A stretch of DNA of 40,325 nucleotides from the IMG/VR virus record IMGVR_UViG_3300032084_002789, positions 1 through 40,325 of that record. The stretch is one strand, 5' to 3'. Of this stretch, positions 1 through 6,882 are shown in pieces. Position 1 is the stretch's first letter; each line of letters opens with the position of its first letter. This stretch comes from a virus. The notes beneath the pieces were generated by a model. That model was not told the DNA's origin. It saw only the letters and a program-made list of their open reading frames with translations, and did not search any database. Position numbers and translations under genes: made by a program.

Positions 1-353
1 TCTTTAGATCCAATGATATCAAACCTATCTAAGTCTAAAACTTTAATACCTTCTAAATCCCTTTTTTTTAATCTACCCTCAATATTTAGGTAATACACAT
101 GCCTCGGTTTTTTTAAATCTCCTTGATATTCTGATTTTTGTGCGGTGGCTGCTAGATCTAAAGATGTTGTAGTTTTACCGCATTTAGGCTGCCCTGTCAG
201 TACTATAAAGCTACCTTCTGGTATGCCTCCACCTAAAATAATATCTAAAGAGGGACTCAAAGGAATAGTGATAGATTCCCTATCAACTAAAGCTGTAGCG
301 CTTCTCATAATCTCTGTGCCGAAATTTTTCTTTACATCTTCTTTAAGAGCCAT
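1..353 (-). CDS. RecA/UvsX-like recombinase ATPase, N-terminal part (runs off the left edge)
   Basis: Only about the first 117 codons are in the window; the 3' end lies beyond base 1. The protein starts MALKEDVKKN and has a P-loop at residues 54-61 (GQPKCGKT) preceded by a GGGIPEGSF stretch, the arrangement seen in RecA/UvsX/KaiC-type strand-exchange ATPases, where the glycine-rich turn leads into Walker A. A YYLNIEG segment follows at the place where RecA proteins have the strand carrying the catalytic Glu. The start overlaps the upstream gene by 11 bp. It probably supports recombination-dependent replication or repair of the phage genome. With so little visible, a DnaB-like or KaiC-like ATPase is not excluded. 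Confidence 0.7.
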   Translation of the reverse strand, partial: MALKEDVKKNFGTEIMRSATALVDRESITIPLSPSLDIILGGGIPEGSFIVLTGQPKCGKTTTSLDLAATAQKSEYQGDLKKPRHVYYLNIEGRLKKRDLEGIKVLDLDRFDIIGSK

Positions 354-777
354 TGTCGTCTAGTTCCTTGAGTTTAGAAATAATATTTGTTTTAATCTTA
401 TCTTTACGGAATTTATTATTTTTTATGTTTCTACTTTCAGTATAATCCGCAGTTAATCCTTTACTTTGATTAAAAATGTCTTGTTCTGTTTCTATGATAG
501 GTATCAAGTGTGGTGCTCGCAAAGAATAAATTTTACGAGCCTTTGTATTTTTTAGCGCTTTGATAATAGCTGTTGAGTCATATTTTTTAAGTAATTTATG
601 TGCAGACGCTATTTGGCTTCTATAAAAAGATGCCCACTCTTTATTAGTCCAGAATCTATAATGCAAATCTTTTCTATCTTTAATGGCTTTATTTTCGCAT
701 ATAATTTCTGTAATAAACTGAGCAGCAGAAACCAGTTTACCATTTGAATATTTAGATGGGAATGTATTTTTACTCAT
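343..777 (-). CDS. hypothetical protein, 144 aa
   Basis: I do not recognise this protein. It is soluble and basic, with many Lys/Ile/Asn residues and a C-terminal half dominated by charged helices (NNKFRKDKIKTNIISKLKEL). There is no signal peptide or membrane segment. It starts at a TAATG junction with the upstream HTH gene and its end overlaps the RecA-like gene by 11 bp, so all three are probably translated from one message. Position next to the RecA-like ATPase suggests a DNA replication or recombination accessory role, for example a loader, but no motif shows this. Confidence 0.75.
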   Translation of the reverse strand: MSKNTFPSKYSNGKLVSAAQFITEIICENKAIKDRKDLHYRFWTNKEWASFYRSQIASAHKLLKKYDSTAIIKALKNTKARKIYSLRAPHLIPIIETEQDIFNQSKGLTADYTESRNIKNNKFRKDKIKTNIISKLKELDDNGS

Positions 778-1115
778 TAGGAATCATTAGGTCTAAATAT
801 GTGTTCTTCTGTCTTTTTTGCAGAGTTGTTATGTGATTTTTTCTTTAGTTCATCATTTAAAGACGAAGCTTCTCCAGTCATAATCGCAACACTTTTAGTG
901 CGTTTGCTGGACGTTTCAGTAATCATTAAATCTTTTGATTTAGAACTTTGTTTTTTAGAACTTTGTTTTTTAGCTTGAGTTGGCTCGGAATGAGTCCTAA
1001 TAGCAGCTTCAACTTTATCAATAGATATATTGAGTTCCGAAGCTATATCTCCAGATTTTTTATGTTGTGAATGCAACCATAATATAGCATACTCTTGATT
1101 TTGATTTTTTTTCAT
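777..1115 (-). CDS. small helix-turn-helix-like protein with lysine-rich linker
   Basis: 112 aa. I place the start at the ATG at 1113-1115 (MKKNQNQEY) because an AAGGAG Shine-Dalgarno sits 5 nt upstream; a longer reading from 1145 lacks one. Residues 5-40 (EYAILWLHSQ through ASELNISIDKVEAAI) look like a helix-turn-helix of the kind that reads DNA. A Lys/Ser linker follows with the pentapeptide KQSSK repeated. The tail has MTGEASSLND and ends IFRPND, a short conserved-looking motif that may contact a partner. It sits between FmdB-like and unknown genes in the DNA-metabolism operon. A transcriptional or replication regulator is plausible but unproven. Confidence 0.7.
   Translation of the reverse strand: MKKNQNQEYAILWLHSQHKKSGDIASELNISIDKVEAAIRTHSEPTQAKKQSSKKQSSKSKDLMITETSSKRTKSVAIMTGEASSLNDELKKKSHNNSAKKTEEHIFRPNDS
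941..970 (-). repeat. 15-bp perfect tandem duplication inside a coding gene
   Basis: The 15-bp unit (tagaactttgttttt on the plus strand) occurs twice head to tail. It keeps the frame and duplicates the residues KQSSK in the linker of the HTH-like protein. This is likely a slippage duplication in a flexible linker. Confidence 0.9.
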
Positions 1116-1135
1116 TATTGCTCCTTGAGTTTGTT

Positions 1136-1489
1136 CTAACGCCACTTAAATTTTTTAGATGGTTTTTTCATACGAGACATTCCTTTAGGTAGTTCGCTTT
1201 TGTATACTGGGTCTTTATATTCATTATGTTTATGATGTATGCTCACTTTCTCATCATCTGATAATCTGTCGCTATTTCTTTTAGCTAAATCACCCACTGT
1301 TTTCAATTCACTATCTGACTTTTTTACAGACATATTTACATTGAGCGCATCTTCTACATAATTTCTAGACACGTTAACAGATCCACATTTATCACAAACT
1401 ACTTTAGCTTTTTTGTCATACTCACCAAAAGTCATGAAGACTTCAAAAACTTTTTGGCATTCTTGACACTCAAAGGAATATGTAGGCAA
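1136..1489 (-). CDS. FmdB-family zinc ribbon protein
   Basis: 117 aa. The N-terminus MPTYSFECQECQ, with a second CxxC at residues 32-35 (CDKC), is the FmdB/CxxC regulatory-protein signature: two CxxC knuckles that bind one zinc, starting directly at the N-terminus. Cysteines are at 8, 11, 32 and 35. The remainder is charged and ends in a basic tail (KKPSKKFKWR) that could bind nucleic acid. FmdB-like ribbons are common as small regulators in bacteria and phages. The gene ends just inside the 5' region of the HTH-like gene and follows a 138-aa unknown. Its regulatory target cannot be told from sequence. Confidence 0.85.
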   Translation of the reverse strand: MPTYSFECQECQKVFEVFMTFGEYDKKAKVVCDKCGSVNVSRNYVEDALNVNMSVKKSDSELKTVGDLAKRNSDRLSDDEKVSIHHKHNEYKDPVYKSELPKGMSRMKKPSKKFKWR

Positions 1490-1490
1490 T

Positions 1491-1907
1491 TTACTTCAAT
1501 CTCCTATTGATATCTTTTAGCATTCTTGCATTTTTTGTTTTTAAAAATTCTATATATTGATCAAATATACTTTGGTCAACTTCTTGAAATTTTACTTCCT
1601 CTTTGCATACTTTATCTATAAAAGCATTCGTCTTCTTCGTTTGAACTGTGGAGTGCAAATCTATTGGATTATACGCTTCATTATTTTGGTCGCACTGAAT
1701 GTGATACGTATAATAAGCCTTACGGTCTGTTATATGTTTAGACTTTCTACCATATACAGCTTTAGCACAAGCTTTGTTTACGTCTTTAGTTCTGGGGAAA
1801 CCCTTATCGTCTAAAAATTCTTGTGTATCTAACAGTACATAATATTTATCATTTTTACTAGTTATTTTGTGATGGGTTATATTAAATGATTTACTATTAA
1901 TTTTCAT
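1491..1907 (-). CDS. hypothetical protein, 138 aa
   Basis: Not recognised. It is a soluble protein rich in Lys and Asp with aromatic clusters (KYYVLLDTQEF, RKAYYTYHIQCDQN) that suggest a small beta-containing fold, and a helical C-terminus (QYIEFLKTKNARML). It starts inside an ATGA overlap with the end of the HNH endonuclease gene, which implies coupled translation. No catalytic motif, zinc site or membrane segment is visible. Confidence 0.75.
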   Translation of the reverse strand: MKINSKSFNITHHKITSKNDKYYVLLDTQEFLDDKGFPRTKDVNKACAKAVYGRKSKHITDRKAYYTYHIQCDQNNEAYNPIDLHSTVQTKKTNAFIDKVCKEEVKFQEVDQSIFDQYIEFLKTKNARMLKDINRRLK

Positions 1908-2482
1908 TTATAAAATTCCTGGGGTATGAATGTGGACCACTCATCTCTGTATTCTATTCTAGACCAATCAGCGTACCAAGGCAAGTATCTTAAATTAAAA
2001 TTTGGTTGTTTAGGTATATTTAACAATTCCATACCAGCTTCTTTGAGTGTCTTATCTCCCTTTTTACGATTACAAGAGGCACAAGCAGTTACTATATTAG
2101 TCCAAGAAGTTGCTGATTTACGATTATGCCATTTACATTTTGGTATAACATGATCATAGGTTAATTTATTAAAACTATATTTTTTACCACAATATTGACA
2201 TATATTATTATCTCTTAAAAATAAATTTTTACGAGTAAACTTAACACTTTGTCTTTGTGTTTTAACATATCTATTGATTTTAATAACACATGGTAATTGA
2301 AAATTTTTATTAGATCCAATAATTGTGTCATTAGAATAAAATTGTATAATTTCAATAGCTGGGGTTTTTTGATCTTTAATCTTAAAATACCAAGACATAG
2401 CAGTTTTCCAATTAATTATAGATATTGGAGAATAATCTATATTTAAAACCAAACAAGCCTTATGGTTATTGATCGTTTTCAT
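1904..2482 (-). CDS. HNH endonuclease
   Basis: 192 aa. The C-terminal half carries a zinc-finger HNH nuclease core: CxxC at 95-98 (CQYCG), the catalytic DH at 110-111 (TYDHVIP), Asn 129 and a second CxxC at 134-137 (CASCNRKKGD). The N-terminal 90 residues (VLNIDYSPISI, MSWYFKIKDQ) match the extension common to stand-alone phage and bacterial HNH proteins of the McrA-like 5-methylcytosine nuclease type. It could be a homing-type nuclease, a packaging-associated nuclease or a nuclease acting on host DNA; the lack of an adjacent intron or terminase leaves this open. The start overlaps the end of phoH by 17 bp. Confidence 0.9.
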   Translation of the reverse strand: MKTINNHKACLVLNIDYSPISIINWKTAMSWYFKIKDQKTPAIEIIQFYSNDTIIGSNKNFQLPCVIKINRYVKTQRQSVKFTRKNLFLRDNNICQYCGKKYSFNKLTYDHVIPKCKWHNRKSATSWTNIVTACASCNRKKGDKTLKEAGMELLNIPKQPNFNLRYLPWYADWSRIEYRDEWSTFIPQEFYK

Positions 2483-3173
2483 AATTAGACAACCTATGGA
2501 CTATACTTGCTATAATAGGATTACGAACTATATCTGTCGCATATAGTTCAGAAAAACCTATACCTTCAATGTCTTGCAGTCTATCTGTTAACTTTGTAAA
2601 ACCTCCTTGTTGTATTTTTTGTAAATCAGATTGTGCTACATCGCCAGTTAAAACCATTTTACTATCCATACCAATTCTTGTTAATAACATTTTTAATTGG
2701 TCATACGAAGCATTTTGACACTCATCGGCGACAATAAAAGCATTATGAAAACTTCTACCTCTCATCAAACCCAGAGGAACTACTTGTAATTGTTTATTAG
2801 ACTTTAATTTAGAATAATGTTGTATATGTAAAAAGTGGTTAATTTCATCATATAATGGTAAAAGATAAGGGTGTAGTTTTTCTTCTGCGGTGCCCGGTAA
2901 GAAACCTAAACGCTCTCCAGCTTCTACCACAGGTCTTGTTATAACAATTTTTTCTACTTTATCATCAAGCAAATATTCTAAAGCCATGCCAACAGCTATA
3001 TGTGTTTTACCACTGCCAGCCACTCCTTGACAGAAGGTTACAGTGTTTTCAGCTACAGTTCTTATATATTCTTTTTGGTTTATACTCCTTGGTTTTAAGC
3101 GATTTTTGAATCCAACGACAACTTCTTCTGGTTTTGGGATCTTAGGTGTTGAGTTTTTGCTTTTTTTTCTCAA
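2466..3173 (-). CDS. phoH: PhoH-like ATPase
   Basis: 235 aa. Walker A GVAGSGKT is at residues 50-57 and Walker B with the DE pair at 150-151 (FIVADECQNA), followed by a TGD sensor motif (MVLTGDVAQSDL). This is the complete PhoH ATPase core, a superfamily-1-like domain often carried by marine phages. The role in phage is unresolved: RNA metabolism, RNA helicase activity or phosphate stress have all been suggested. The start codon is TTG at 3171-3173, with AAAGG 8 nt upstream; no in-frame ATG precedes the conserved core, so the TTG start is likely real. It lies directly downstream of the ribonucleotide reductase gene, in the same transcription direction. Confidence 0.93.
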   Translation of the reverse strand: MRKKSKNSTPKIPKPEEVVVGFKNRLKPRSINQKEYIRTVAENTVTFCQGVAGSGKTHIAVGMALEYLLDDKVEKIVITRPVVEAGERLGFLPGTAEEKLHPYLLPLYDEINHFLHIQHYSKLKSNKQLQVVPLGLMRGRSFHNAFIVADECQNASYDQLKMLLTRIGMDSKMVLTGDVAQSDLQKIQQGGFTKLTDRLQDIEGIGFSELYATDIVRNPIIASIVHRLSNYENDQ

Positions 3174-3205
3174 TTGATTAGCCTTTCAAGGACAAGGAAA
3201 AAGGA

Positions 3206-5404
3206 TTAAATTAAACAGGCTCCTCCGGCACAGCTAATTTCCTCTATTCCTACAGTGTTATCCTCTGTTTCTAACAGCTGCGTATAATCAACCTTCTGAA
3301 AACTTCCATATAGATCTGTATAAATTTTCCAATTATATACATCTTTCATACAGTATGTTAGTCTTCTAATATCTTCATTAAAGTATTTCTTTGCAAATCT
3401 TTTCATTTTGATAGCAAATAATTTCTTATCATCACCATCTTTGTCTGTTTCTTGGTTTAATGTTATGTAATCGCAAGCAGCCCACAAATTATTATCAAAT
3501 GCATTAAGACCTAATTCTATTAAGCCTGAACACCACAAAGAAGCATCCCCATATTCTTTTGCAATCTCTCTACTAGTATAAACTGTAGTAAAGGGGGCTT
3601 GAGGGTAATCTTTATCTCCACTTTGTGGTATTAAGCTAATACCAGCAAAAAACTTTCTATTATTATAAATAAATTTAGTAACATCTCCCCACTCTTCCGG
3701 TTTCACAGTGACTGTGTTACTTACATTATGACTAAGAAAATCTTGTGTACACAGAGATCTGTTTTTACCAGAATGTACCCAATTCTTTTGAGCATCTTTT
3801 ACAACACCAAGCATTTCTACGGCAGGTAGTTGATTTTTTAATTTAGAACCATCTGGCACTTCTATCGGGAATTTAACAACCTCATCTGTATTATTAGCAG
3901 ACCATGATGATTTCTCGCATGCTTGAGGGTTATAGCTTTTGAAATAAAGATAGGGAGGCTCTAATATATTTGCTTGTACATGACGAATATATCGTTTAGC
4001 ATGATGTGGATGAATTCCAGAGCTTGTACCTAGCATACTACTACTTGTACCTTCAGGTTTTAAGCAAGTAACTCTTGCTGCTTGATTAATATTAATTTGT
4101 TGAGCTAATTCTTTATTGGTGTCAACAGCAATTTTTGCGCCTTTCTTAAGTACTTTTTCTGTTAGCACAAGGTCATGTTTTTCCATGATACCTGTAAGAG
4201 ATACTCCTAGAAGAGCCTCTCGTTCAAAGATAGCATTTGTAATATCTCCTAGATATTCTAAATTGGTAAAACCTGCTTGTAAAGTACCTATAATAGCAGC
4301 GGCTTTACATCTTTCATAAAAATCCTCTTCGTCTACGACAGACGAGCAATTGATAGTGGAAAGATTGCAACCTTGCCACCCAGATTTACCAGACTTTTCA
4401 TCCACAGGCCACATACCCACCTCTACGCATGGGTTAAAAGTCATCTCTGTAGAGTCACTCCAGATAAAACCTGGCTCCCCAAACTCCTTTACGGACTCCA
4501 TAAGAGCCTTAAACTGCTCAAATGTAGTATCATCTTTAAGCAATAACGCAGAATTGTTGCTCCTGGCTCTTTGAGGATTATCTACATACCAATTGCCTGT
4601 TTTAGCTTTAGCCATCTCTTCATCATTAGGGCTAAATAACGCTAATGACGCACTTCTACGAACACCACCAGATAATACAGCATCGCTGCTGTGCATAATA
4701 ATATCATAAGCATCGATAGGTCGTAATTTTTTTTGTTTGTTTTCAACACATTGCTCCAATAATTCTCGAATTTTTTCTAAACCATTTTGTAATGGCTCAA
4801 AACCTGGCGCTTTACCAACACCAGAAGATAATTGAGAACCTTTTTCTCGAATGTTACTATAGTCAAATACAATGTATTTATCTTTATATTCTAAAAATTT
4901 TGATTCACTAGGTTTATTAAAATATGAACTTAATAAAACACCTAAAGCATCTGCCCAGCCTTCAATACTATCTTCTATTTTATACTTTACACCTTTTCTT
5001 TTATCTTTTTTTTCTAATGAAAGATTAGGCAGTTTTGATACATGATGTTTTTGAACGCTAAAACCTGTTCCACTACCACACAACAATAACCAAAAACATT
5101 CTTGGAAAAATCTTAGCCTATCACAATACGAACTTGTACAATTATAAATTTTTGCATGTCTCTTTAGAATGGGTTCTCCGCCAAATTGAAGAGCTCTTTG
5201 ACTACCTAAAACTTTTTTCTTAAACATTAAATCGTAGGACCAGTTAATATCTTCACTAATATTAAAATCAGCATATTGAGTATGCATCATATTTTTTACA
5301 CGATCTACTGCTTCTTTCCATGTCTCTCTTCTGTTTTCACTTTCTATCCAACGAGCGTACTTACTTACAAATGTATAATTCTGTAATTCATTTAATGCCG
5401 ACAT
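3206..5404 (-). CDS. nrdJ: adenosylcobalamin-dependent (class II) ribonucleoside-triphosphate reductase, monomeric type
   Basis: 732 aa, close to the 739-aa Lactobacillus leichmannii enzyme. It reduces ribonucleotides to deoxyribonucleotides using a B12-derived thiyl radical, without needing oxygen. Visible landmarks are Cys89 (IYNCTSSY), the radical-site NPCVE with Cys326, Cys346 (QGCNLSTIN) and the C-terminal reducing pair C725-x4-C730 (SCAGGACLI), matching the known active-site, finger-loop and swivel cysteines. The GxGTGFSVQ loop and LKPEGTSSS motif are also typical. The spacing between the NPC cysteine and its partner is 20 residues, against 11 in L. leichmannii. An AAGGAG ribosome binding site lies 10 nt before the ATG. 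It shares an operon with dCMP deaminase upstream and phoH downstream, consistent with dNTP supply for replication. Confidence 0.95.
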   Translation of the reverse strand: MSALNELQNYTFVSKYARWIESENRRETWKEAVDRVKNMMHTQYADFNISEDINWSYDLMFKKKVLGSQRALQFGGEPILKRHAKIYNCTSSYCDRLRFFQECFWLLLCGSGTGFSVQKHHVSKLPNLSLEKKDKRKGVKYKIEDSIEGWADALGVLLSSYFNKPSESKFLEYKDKYIVFDYSNIREKGSQLSSGVGKAPGFEPLQNGLEKIRELLEQCVENKQKKLRPIDAYDIIMHSSDAVLSGGVRRSASLALFSPNDEEMAKAKTGNWYVDNPQRARSNNSALLLKDDTTFEQFKALMESVKEFGEPGFIWSDSTEMTFNPCVEVGMWPVDEKSGKSGWQGCNLSTINCSSVVDEEDFYERCKAAAIIGTLQAGFTNLEYLGDITNAIFEREALLGVSLTGIMEKHDLVLTEKVLKKGAKIAVDTNKELAQQININQAARVTCLKPEGTSSSMLGTSSGIHPHHAKRYIRHVQANILEPPYLYFKSYNPQACEKSSWSANNTDEVVKFPIEVPDGSKLKNQLPAVEMLGVVKDAQKNWVHSGKNRSLCTQDFLSHNVSNTVTVKPEEWGDVTKFIYNNRKFFAGISLIPQSGDKDYPQAPFTTVYTSREIAKEYGDASLWCSGLIELGLNAFDNNLWAACDYITLNQETDKDGDDKKLFAIKMKRFAKKYFNEDIRRLTYCMKDVYNWKIYTDLYGSFQKVDYTQLLETEDNTVGIEEISCAGGACLI

Positions 5405-5555
5405 ACTTGAGGAACTCCTTGGATTATAGTAAAAATAGAATTTAGCAGATGCCCTTGATGATTAATAGATAACTTCGTTTGATTACTCATATGATAACGA
5501 TCCACAAAGTAAATTACAAGGGTATAATAAATAAAAATAATTTGTTTCCGTTATA
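5405..5555 (-). other. 151-bp leader region upstream of the ribonucleotide reductase gene
   Basis: No gene is convincingly supported here. The stretch begins just after the dCMP deaminase stop, where a GGTGTATA box (5557-5564) overlaps that stop codon. It contains the AAGGAG ribosome binding site of the reductase gene (5415-5420). It is long for this genome, so it may hold regulatory structure or a promoter. I saw no clear terminator hairpin or cobalamin riboswitch B12-box. Confidence 0.5.
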
Positions 5556-6023
5556 TTATACACCGTCGATATTATGTATCCAGCTATAGTCTGGAATAAT
5601 TTTTTCAACTTGCATTTTAGTTTGTTTGATAAATAAATTAAATTTTTTTTCAGCATGTTCGTCGAATAAAATTGTTCCATGTCCTTCAGCCATAACCACT
5701 TTAGAAACACCCTCTTGCCATAAAGCCATAATACAATCATTACAGCATTGACCGGTTACGTACGCTATTCCATTGTCTGGTCTAATTACACAGTTAGATA
5801 AAGCATTTCTTTCTGCGTGAATCATCCATTCGTATTTACCTGGTCTGTCTTTAGGTAAGACATTATCATCCATGCCTTTGGGGAAACCATTATATCCTAC
5901 TCCAATAATTCTATGTTGTTGATCAGTAATTACACAACCGTGCTGGGTGTGTATATCATGACTACGTTGAGCAACAACCTTAGCGATTCCTAAAAAATAA
6001 TTTTCCCATTTTGGTCTTTCCAT
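5556..6023 (-). CDS. dCMP (deoxycytidylate) deaminase
   Basis: 155 aa, the normal size for phage and bacterial dCMP deaminase. It deaminates dCMP to dUMP, feeding thymidylate synthesis. The zinc site is visible as HAERNA (His69, catalytic Glu71) and a second motif GQCCNDC with Cys94 and Cys97; the usual Pro of PCxxC is replaced by Cys93. The GYNGFPKGMDD segment near residues 43-53 is characteristic of dCMP rather than cytidine deaminases. The gene is preceded by a near-consensus sigma70 promoter whose -10 box ends only 7 nt before the ATG, so the message may be leaderless. It stands upstream of the ribonucleotide reductase. Confidence 0.93.
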   Translation of the reverse strand: MERPKWENYFLGIAKVVAQRSHDIHTQHGCVITDQQHRIIGVGYNGFPKGMDDNVLPKDRPGKYEWMIHAERNALSNCVIRPDNGIAYVTGQCCNDCIMALWQEGVSKVVMAEGHGTILFDEHAEKKFNLFIKQTKMQVEKIIPDYSWIHNIDGV

Positions 6024-6029
6024 GTCTAT

Positions 6030-6058
6030 ATTGTAAATCTAGATAAGTGTTATGTCAA
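6030..6058 (-). promoter_or_regulatory. sigma70-type promoter for the dCMP deaminase/reductase operon
   Basis: On the minus strand TTGACA (6058-6053, a perfect -35) is followed after exactly 17 nt by TACAAT (6035-6030, five of six matches to the -10). It lies in the 58-bp gap between the sulfotransferase start side and the deaminase. The start codon lies 7 nt beyond the -10, so transcription would begin at or next to the A of ATG. Confidence 0.75.
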
Positions 6059-6061
6059 CAC
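6047..6061. promoter_or_regulatory. inverted repeat over the -35 box (possible operator)
   Basis: GTGTT-ATGTC-AACAC forms a 5-bp perfect inverted repeat with a 5-nt spacer that covers the TTGACA box. A repressor or activator bound here would control the promoter. It is short, so chance is possible. Confidence 0.35.
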
Positions 6062-6081
6062 AATTTACATTAGAATTTGCA

Positions 6082-6882
6082 TTATTTTAAATTGATATCG
6101 AACGGAAAATCATAATTAAAAAAGTCTATGTCTTTACCGTATATTTTTTCTACCATATCTTTGCAATATTGATTATAAAATAATTTGTATTCAGGTATTC
6201 CCACAGATAAGTCTTGCATATTGATTAAGCCGTTATGTTCACTAGTAAATCTAAAAGGAGCTACAGAACACGACGTGTCGCTATCTTTAGTTGTGTATTT
6301 ACCACTTTGATATGAGGGTTCTACTTCGTTGTCGTTGTAATCTAAATCAAGTCCGTGTGTTTTTTTTAATAAAGCTAAATCATCGACTATGTTCTCTATT
6401 TTTATAATAAAATCGCAATCAATCATATATTGAGGTAAAAAATGATGTTCTAAAAAACTCCTACTTTTACGGCCCCAACGAGTGCTGTTTCCTATTATAA
6501 TTAATTCTAAAAAAGACTGAAAAGATAGAGTAAGATTATTTTGCGCTTGATGTAAGTATTTAATAAAAGAAGAAACAGCTCTAGAATAAGGATTTCTAAC
6601 TAGTTGTATGTTAAAGAAATTTTTATAAAATTGCTTATCTTGATTTGGCATATGAGATAAAAAATCTGCTTTGTCTTTATGTGTCTGTTTTATATTTTTC
6701 GTATACTCATCTCTTTGTTTTATACAACTTCTATTGTGATCGTAGCTGTTAATGTGTATTAAAAACATTCTAGCTATTATAGAGCAACCAGCTTTTGGAG
6801 ACCAGTACATAGCTAGTTTATTTTTCGGGTCTGGTAAAACTCTTGGGCAATACTCAGATTCTTGAATAAAGTTATTTCTCAT
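6082..6882 (-). CDS. sulfotransferase family 2 protein
   Basis: 266 aa. The N-terminal phosphosulfate-binding loop (WSPKAGCSIIAR, residues 27-38) and the second PAPS-binding motif (VRNPYSRAVSSF, 95-106) identify a carbohydrate-type sulfotransferase, which moves sulfate from PAPS to a sugar hydroxyl. There is no signal peptide or membrane anchor, so it is cytoplasmic. It starts in an ATGA overlap with the large glycosyltransferase upstream, suggesting that the two act on the same glycan. The acceptor is unknown. The family could in principle act on a lipid or peptide, but the sugar-gene context favours a glycan. Confidence 0.85.
   Translation of the reverse strand: MRNNFIQESEYCPRVLPDPKNKLAMYWSPKAGCSIIARMFLIHINSYDHNRSCIKQRDEYTKNIKQTHKDKADFLSHMPNQDKQFYKNFFNIQLVRNPYSRAVSSFIKYLHQAQNNLTLSFQSFLELIIIGNSTRWGRKSRSFLEHHFLPQYMIDCDFIIKIENIVDDLALLKKTHGLDLDYNDNEVEPSYQSGKYTTKDSDTSCSVAPFRFTSEHNGLINMQDLSVGIPEYKLFYNQYCKDMVEKIYGKDIDFFNYDFPFDINLK

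Noticed and set aside
5392-5490. 32-codon minus-strand frame before the ribonucleotide reductase (MSNQTKLSIN...)
   Set aside because: No ribosome binding site, and it runs into the reductase start, overlapping by 13 bp. It is kept only as a possible leader peptide, too weak to list.
5483-5740. Minus-strand 85-aa frame overlapping the dCMP deaminase in another frame
   Set aside because: The deaminase has its full zinc-site motif set in the other frame. This frame has no motif or ribosome site.
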